Shown here piece by piece: positions 59,016-64,000 of a stretch of 64,000 nucleotides of DNA (its first letter is position 1; the number at the start of each line of letters is the position of its first letter). Source of the stretch: Porodaedalea pini (lineage: Eukaryota; Basidiomycota; Agaricomycetes; Hymenochaetales; Hymenochaetaceae). The notes beneath the pieces were generated by a model. The model was given only the letters and a program-made list of their open reading frames with translations. It searched no databases and had not been told where the DNA came from. The stretch is from positions 1 through 64,000 of the forward strand of contig NBAY01000115.1 of the NCBI GenBank assembly GCA_002794775.1. The letters are read 5' to 3'. The position numbers and the translations under genes are program-made.

Positions 59016-62000
59016 AGGTTAGGCAACAGATGCTCGAGGAAGTCCCAAACTATGTCAAAGAGTTCGCGGACGTTTTCAGTGAACAGGAATTCGATCAGTT
59101 ACCAGAGAGATGCCCTTGGGATCATGCTATTGAACTCAAGCCGGGTTCAAAGCTCTCTGACTGTAAAATCTACCCGCTCAGTCCATCCGAACAAGTGGCA
59201 CTAGACGAATTCCTCACCGAAAACTTGAGAACTGGCCGTATTCGCAACTCTCAATCTGAGATGGCATCCCCCTTCTTCTTCATAAAAAAGAAGGATGGCA
59301 AGCTTCGCCCCGTACAGGATTATCGCTGGCTCAACGAGATGACGGTTAAGAACAAATACCCATTACCTCTAATCCAAGAGCTCATCGACAAAACAAAACA
59401 GGCGAAATTCTTCACGAAGCTTGACATACGTTGGGGTTACAATAACATTCGGATTCGAGAGGGTGACGAGCATAAAGCCGCCTTCAGGACAAACCGCGGT
59501 CTATTTGAACCAACGGTCATGTTTTTTGGTCTCACAAACTCACCGGCAACCTTCCAAGGATTCATGAACGAGATCTTCCGAGAACTCGTCAATGATGGAC
59601 ACGTCATAGTATACATGGATGACATTCTGATCTTCGCACGAACTCGCGAACATCATGACAAACTCGTCCGACAAGTCCTGGAAGTGTTGCGAGCAAACAA
59701 GTTGTTCTTAAAGCCGGAAAAGTGCAGCTTCGCTCAAGAGACCGTGAACTATCTGGGGCATATCCTCGGCAACGGACAGATTCGCATGGATCCAGCCAAA
59801 GTGGCAGGTGTAAAAGATTGGCCAGCGCCTAAGAACAAGAAAGAATTACAGTCTTTCCTCGGGTTCTGCAACTATTACCGCCGCTTCATCCTAGCATTCA
59901 GCCATTATGCGAAGCCCTTGACAGTGTTGACCGGAGATGTAGAGTGGAAGTGGGAGGTGGAGCAACAAGAGGCCTTTGAACGTCTGAAGCAGAAGCTCTG
60001 TGAAGAACCCGTACTCACGGTGCCTACTGATGACGGTCAATTTCGAGTGGAGGCCGATTCGTCGCATTTCGCTAATGGCGCCATTCTGTCCCAATTCATT
60101 GACGGAAAGTGGCATCCAATCGCATACCGATCGCAAGCGCTTAGCCAAGCAGAGCGCAACTACGAAATCTACGACAAAGAGATGTTTGCAATCATGTGCG
60201 CACTGGATGACTGGCGACAATATCTTCTAGGGGCAACGCAAACTTTCGAAATCTGGTCGGATCACCTCAACCTCCAGTATTTCCGAAAACCCCAGAAGAT
60301 TAACCACCGACAAGCGAGATGGCTACAAGAGTTAGCGGACTACGACTTCAAACTGTTCCATAAACCAGGTGCCCTGATGACTAAGGCTGACCTCCTCTCG
60401 AGACGAGCGGATCATGAGAGGGGGGAGAACGACAATATCGACATCGTTTTGCTCAAGCCGGACCTATTTGTAAACGAAACACTGCTAGAAGCGCTGGATG
60501 CAGACTTTGTTAAACGAATTAAAAGAGCACGAAACAACAGGGACAGAACAGTTGTGAAGGCATTAGAGCGGAAGGAACGAGAATGGGATGAGGAAGAAGG
60601 GTTGTTGATGTGGAAGGGCAGGATCTACGTGCCGAAAGACCGTAAACTCTGAGAAGACATCATTCGAAACCATCATGACAGCACACTCGCAGGACACCCA
60701 GGACGCTACAAAACCCATGAGTTGATCACACGCAACTACTGGTGGCTGGGAATCCAACGAGATGTTCGAATATATGTCGAGGGATGTGATGCGTGCCAAC
60801 GTACCAAGGCACACAGAGCAAAACTGCACAATCCTCTGAACCCGAACGAGATCCCGAAAGGTCCTTGGGAAATTGTCACAGCAGACTTGATCGGCGAACT
60901 ACCCGAGTCCAATGGGCATAACGCAATCTGTGTCTTCGTTGACAGGTTCAGTAAACAAGTGCATGCGATCCCTACCTCAGTGAGCATAACGTCGGAAGGA
61001 ATGGCGAGACTCTACCGGGATCATGTCTTCAGGCTACACGGCATACCACGCAAGTTTATTCATGACAGAGGATCACAGTTCGAGTCCAAATTCATGAACG
61101 AACTATATCGGTTACTGGGCATCGAGGGAAACCCGTCAACGGCATATCACCCGCAGACAGATGGTCAGACAGAATGGATAAACCAAGAGATTGAACAGTA
61201 CCTTCGTCTCTTTGTTAACCACCATCAGTCGGACTGGGCGGAATGGCTTGCGCTAGCAGAATTCGCGTATAACGACAAAGAACAAATGTCGACAGGAGCG
61301 TCACCCTTTTTCGTCAACCATGGGAGACACCCATATAAGGGCACGAATCCTAGACGCGAATCGACCAATGAGTCCGCTAAGCAGTTTGCCAACCGGATGG
61401 CCAAGATCAGGGAAGAAACCGAATCGGCATTAAAGCATGCGGCCGAAACCATGAAGCGCTTCTATGACAGGACGAAGGGAGAATCCATCGAGTATAAACC
61501 TGGGGATAAGGTCATGCTCGAAGGAACTCACTTAAAGACAGATCGTCCTATGAAGAAGCTGGGAGACAAACGCTATGGGCCTTTCATCGTCGAAAAGAAA
61601 ATCGGCACGTCAGCATATAGACTTAAACTTCCACGTACATGGAAAAAGGTCTATCCGGTTTTCAATGAAGTGCTCCTCACCCCATACCACGAGCCGCAGT
61701 ATACGTCGCAAAAGCAAGATCCTCCACCCCCGCCTGAGATCATTGATGATGTGCCGGAATACGAGGTCGAAAAGGTTGTCGACTCCAAACTTGTGCGAGG
61801 AAAGCTCAAATACCTCGTACATTGGAAAGGGTATCCAAACGAAGAACGCACCTGGGAGCCAATTGAGAATTTGACGAACTCTCAAAAGGCCATTGATGAG
61901 TTTCATAAGTCGACTCCCAGTGCTCCTCGCGCCCTCAACACTCTGGAGATGTCACAGCTAAAGTTCCGACCCGTATTTGAGATGACGGAGCCTGAAAGAC

Positions 62001-62074
62001 GGAAAGGAGTGGCACAGTGGTGGACCGGTAAGTTCCAGGGTAGGGAACAAGGGCGATCGGGACGCTCGCCTTGA
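59016..62074 (+). pseudogene. RT, RNase H, integrase and chromodomain of third chromovirus
   Basis: ATG at 59030 (frame open slightly upstream) leads into EEVPNYVKEFADVFSEQEFD. RT has SPFFFIKKKDGKLRPVQDYR and the catalytic VYMDDILIF; RNase H has VEADSSHFANGAI and QAERNYEIYDKEMFAI (Arg codon where the nested family has TGA). The frame meets TGA at 60650-60652 (KDRKL-stop-EDIIRNHH), then continues in the same frame with the integrase zinc finger (HHDSTLAGHPG...CDACQRTK), core (ADLIGELPES, HDRGSQF, AYHPQTDGQTEW) and chromodomain (YEVEKVVDSKLVRGKLKYLV, HWKGYPNEERTWEP). One point stop in an otherwise full-length frame. Confidence 0.88.
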
Positions 62075-62086
62075 AGGGGAGGGTCA

Positions 62087-62533
62087 TGTCATGGATGCTT
62101 TTTTAATTATTTTATTCTCTTATCATTTTCCCTTATCTTATTTTATCCTATCTTATCCACTCATTACTAATCACACCTATTTCGACTTAACCATATCCAT
62201 TACGCCCCTTTCTCACACTGTCATTATCTGCTGACTGATACTATGACACTATTGTTCCACGAAGTTCCACGACATTCTTTCACTTATCCTTATGTAGTAG
62301 CTAATTCCCTGGTCTGTGCGCAGTCGCTGTAGGGTATATAAGTAGGTAGTCCTCCTGTACTTATCCCTTAGTTTCGACCTGGTCAATTCTACCTGGCTAC
62401 GTCCAGAAGCTGTCCCCTTATCTCAGCGCTGTGTCAAGTTCCCTGGCTCACCGCTCTCTCTCTCTCCCTCTTCCTCTGACTGAGTTCTGCGCGACCCGGT
62501 TACCTCTTGCGTACCCGTAGTCCGTCGCTGACA
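62087..62533 (+). repeat. 3' LTR of third chromovirus
   Basis: 447 bp. A polypurine tract (GAAGGGGAGGGTCA) sits directly before it at 62073-62086. Confidence 0.95.
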
Positions 62534-62855
62534 GCCAGCACCTCTATCAAACATAAATTTGCCTTGTTAGCTCAAAACTTGCTCCATGCAACAGGTTTGG
62601 CCTAAAATGCACTTCAAAAAAAGAAAAAGTAGCAAAATTTTAATTTTTTTTTGCAAGTCACACATATGTCACACAAAAGTGACATTCTACTCAGGAATAT
62701 TATCTCATAGGGAATATGAAATTCCGGATTTTGCATATTCCTTATGAGATAATCAACTGTATGTGGTGTGGCAGTTTCATCGCCTCGTAAAACGAAATGC
62801 GCCGTCCTCGCTTATTGCTGAGGACTGTGATCCAGTTGCTCGGCGTTCACTTTAA

Positions 62856-63501
62856 GGCCCCGTTCGGACATCGCCACTTTTGGCCCGGCCTCCCGCGAAA
62901 TTTGAAGGCTGAGTCTTTCCCCACGATTTCTGGAGACCACACGCATGATTTGCGCCTGGTAACCATGGCTCGGTCTTTATTTTTTGTCACTTGCGTTACT
63001 ATCTTATTTATGTAATCATTTTTCATGCTTTTGTGAGCGGCCATTGCATGCCTGCCTCTGCACCCAATTCTCGTGCGTGCCAACTGCAACCCCATAGGCC
63101 CTACAGAGTGTCCTTTGCAACTATTTAACAGCTGAGAATAATGTAAATGTCTTCACCCGTGTGCATGGGTCTTGACATTGGATTGCATGAGACAGCATTC
63201 CATAAATGGAAATAACTTTATTTGTTTGTTATGCAATAATGCAGACAAGTATTCCTGTGTATAAGCATTGGCCGATATGTCCACCAAGGCCAATGCTTAT
63301 ACACAGGTTCGACTGTTGTGATAGCTGAGCTTCAAGCAGGATGACGAATATTAATGCGCGGCATCCGGTGCTTTCAGGCCAAAGGGAGTAACTATGACAT
63401 AATGTGACTATGTGTGACTACCTTTTTCCCATGACCTTGGCTTTCTCGCGTCGCTCGGTCTTTGGAGGCCGGGCCAGAAATGGCGATGTCCGAACGGGGC
63501 C
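62856..63501. mobile_element. Tourist/PIF-Harbinger-like MITE (646 bp, TAA target)
   Basis: Left end GGCCCCGTTCGGACATCGCC and its inverted repeat at the right end. The terminal repeats are about 38 bp with a few mismatches (through GGCCCGGCCTCC). TAA is duplicated at 62853-62855 and 63502-63504. The GGCCCCGTTCGG-type end and 3-bp TAA target are typical of PIF/Harbinger MITEs. No coding capacity. Confidence 0.85.
63254..63307. repeat. Perfect 20-bp hairpin inside the Tourist-like MITE
   Basis: CCTGTGTATAAGCATTGGCC at 63254-63273 is repeated inverted without mismatch at 63288-63307, with a 14-nt loop. Confidence 0.9.
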
Positions 63502-63504
63502 TAA

Positions 63505-63981
63505 TGTTGCGAGAAACGGGCAACGCGACGTCCGAAACCGGGCCAGATCGGCGATGTGCGCAGCGCGCGGTGCGCTCCACAGAACCGAGATTTTGCCGCC
63601 AACGCGGTCTTCGGGGAGAGAAGGCGGGGTTTTACTCATGGGCCATCCTCGAACTGAATATAGTAGCTTGTTGAGCTAGCTGAGGGTGTCCTGAGTTAGA
63701 AAGTGTTTAGACCTGAAGGATAGACAGCATGTTAAATATAAAATGACAGAAGTTCTCGAAGAGAAACAGACACTCACCGGGTTTGAAAACCCGTTGCTCG
63801 TGAATTTCACGAACAAGAACGCATGATACGGCGGCAGATAGGTCGTGCCTTCGACAGGTACATGTACAGGGAGAAGGCGAGCACTTGAATTCGAGGGAGA
63901 ATAGCAGGCCAAGGAGGTAAAATGGACGCGGCCCTCCGCGCGTAGGACGGCGAGAAGGACAGAAAACAGAAAGATGCCAAT
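63505..63981 (-). other. Possible small secreted protein, first exon and short tail
   Basis: ATG at 63984 (just right of the stated end) starts a hydrophobic signal-like stretch MIGIFLFSVLLAVLRAEG, then VHFTSLACYSPSNSSARLLP and TYLPPYHAFLFVKFTSNGFS. A GT donor (GTGAGTG) follows NP near 63778. Candidate acceptors near 63712 or 63697 lead only to short tails before a stop, so the gene is either tiny or truncated beside the MITE. No family recognised. Confidence 0.3.
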
Positions 63982-64000
63982 CATACCAATTGATTAGCGC

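Larger units (their letters stand above)
55554..62533 (+). mobile_element. Third Ty3/Gypsy chromovirus, very young insertion
   Basis: 6980 bp, target duplication GCCAG (55549-55553 and 62534-62538). The 447-bp LTRs differ at a single base (CCATAG/CCGTAG, a CpG transition). Its family differs from the two nested elements at LTR and gag level, but shares the pol order and chromodomain. It carries coding lesions despite its youth. Confidence 0.95.
55340..62759. mobile_element. TA-target MITE (about 435 bp) split by a chromovirus
   Basis: Left end CAGTTGATTATCTCATA and its inverted repeat at the right end (to 62759), TA at 55338-55339 and 62760-62761. Without the chromovirus and its GCCAG copy the element is 435 bp. 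It carries extra internal copies of CTCATAGGGAATAT on both sides. Non-coding, Tc1/mariner-type target. Confidence 0.82.

Overview
This window is nuclear DNA from a filamentous basidiomycete, most likely an agaricomycete. The evidence is a set of intron-rich genes (mostly 50-75 nt introns), a class I hydrophobin, several DUF6533- and DUF6534-type membrane proteins that are expanded in mushroom-forming fungi, and Ty3/Gypsy chromoviruses with a C-terminal chromodomain. I cannot name the species.

Left part (1-25.8 kb), ordinary gene-bearing sequence: a frame-broken hypothetical gene cut by the window edge; a GVP36-like BAR protein; the proteasome beta2 subunit PUP1; an IML2/TPR39-like (DUF3808) protein; three DUF6533 seven-helix-type genes (one a pseudogene with a nonsense codon and a 1-nt deletion); an acidic multi-exon orphan protein with repeated Cys motifs between the second and third of these; the CAAX protease STE24; and a PTC7-like PP2C phosphatase.

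Middle part (25.8-49.2 kb): a tandem duplication of a DUF6534 gene. The downstream copy (47119-49211) looks intact. The upstream copy (25814-46219) is spread over 20.4 kb because three separate insertions hit its coding exons: two 850-bp foldback (near-palindromic) TA-target elements and one 16.6-kb nested block. Outside to inside, the block is: an element with CATCAGG termini that carries a decayed, intron-containing prolyl-tRNA synthetase copy; a 647-bp TA-target MITE; a chromovirus with 443-bp LTRs; and a second, younger chromovirus of the same family with 413-bp LTRs. Each boundary is supported by terminal repeats and target-site duplications visible in the sequence.

Right part (49.2-64 kb): an uncharacterised charged protein, the hydrophobin, a gene-poor 3-kb stretch, a 435-bp TA-target MITE split by a third, very young chromovirus (447-bp LTRs differing at one base), a Tourist/Harbinger-like MITE with TAA target duplication, and the first exon of a possible secreted protein.

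Three cross-cutting observations stand out. All LTR-LTR differences in all three retroelements are C/T or G/A transitions within CpG-derived dinucleotides, and many in-frame stops are TGA where a related copy has CGA, which points to CpG methylation and deamination. Both chromovirus families have an 11-nt match between the primer-binding site and the LTR at the expected transcription start, the signature of Tf1/sushi-type self-priming. The inner and outer chromoviruses share a single TGA at the same codon of pol.
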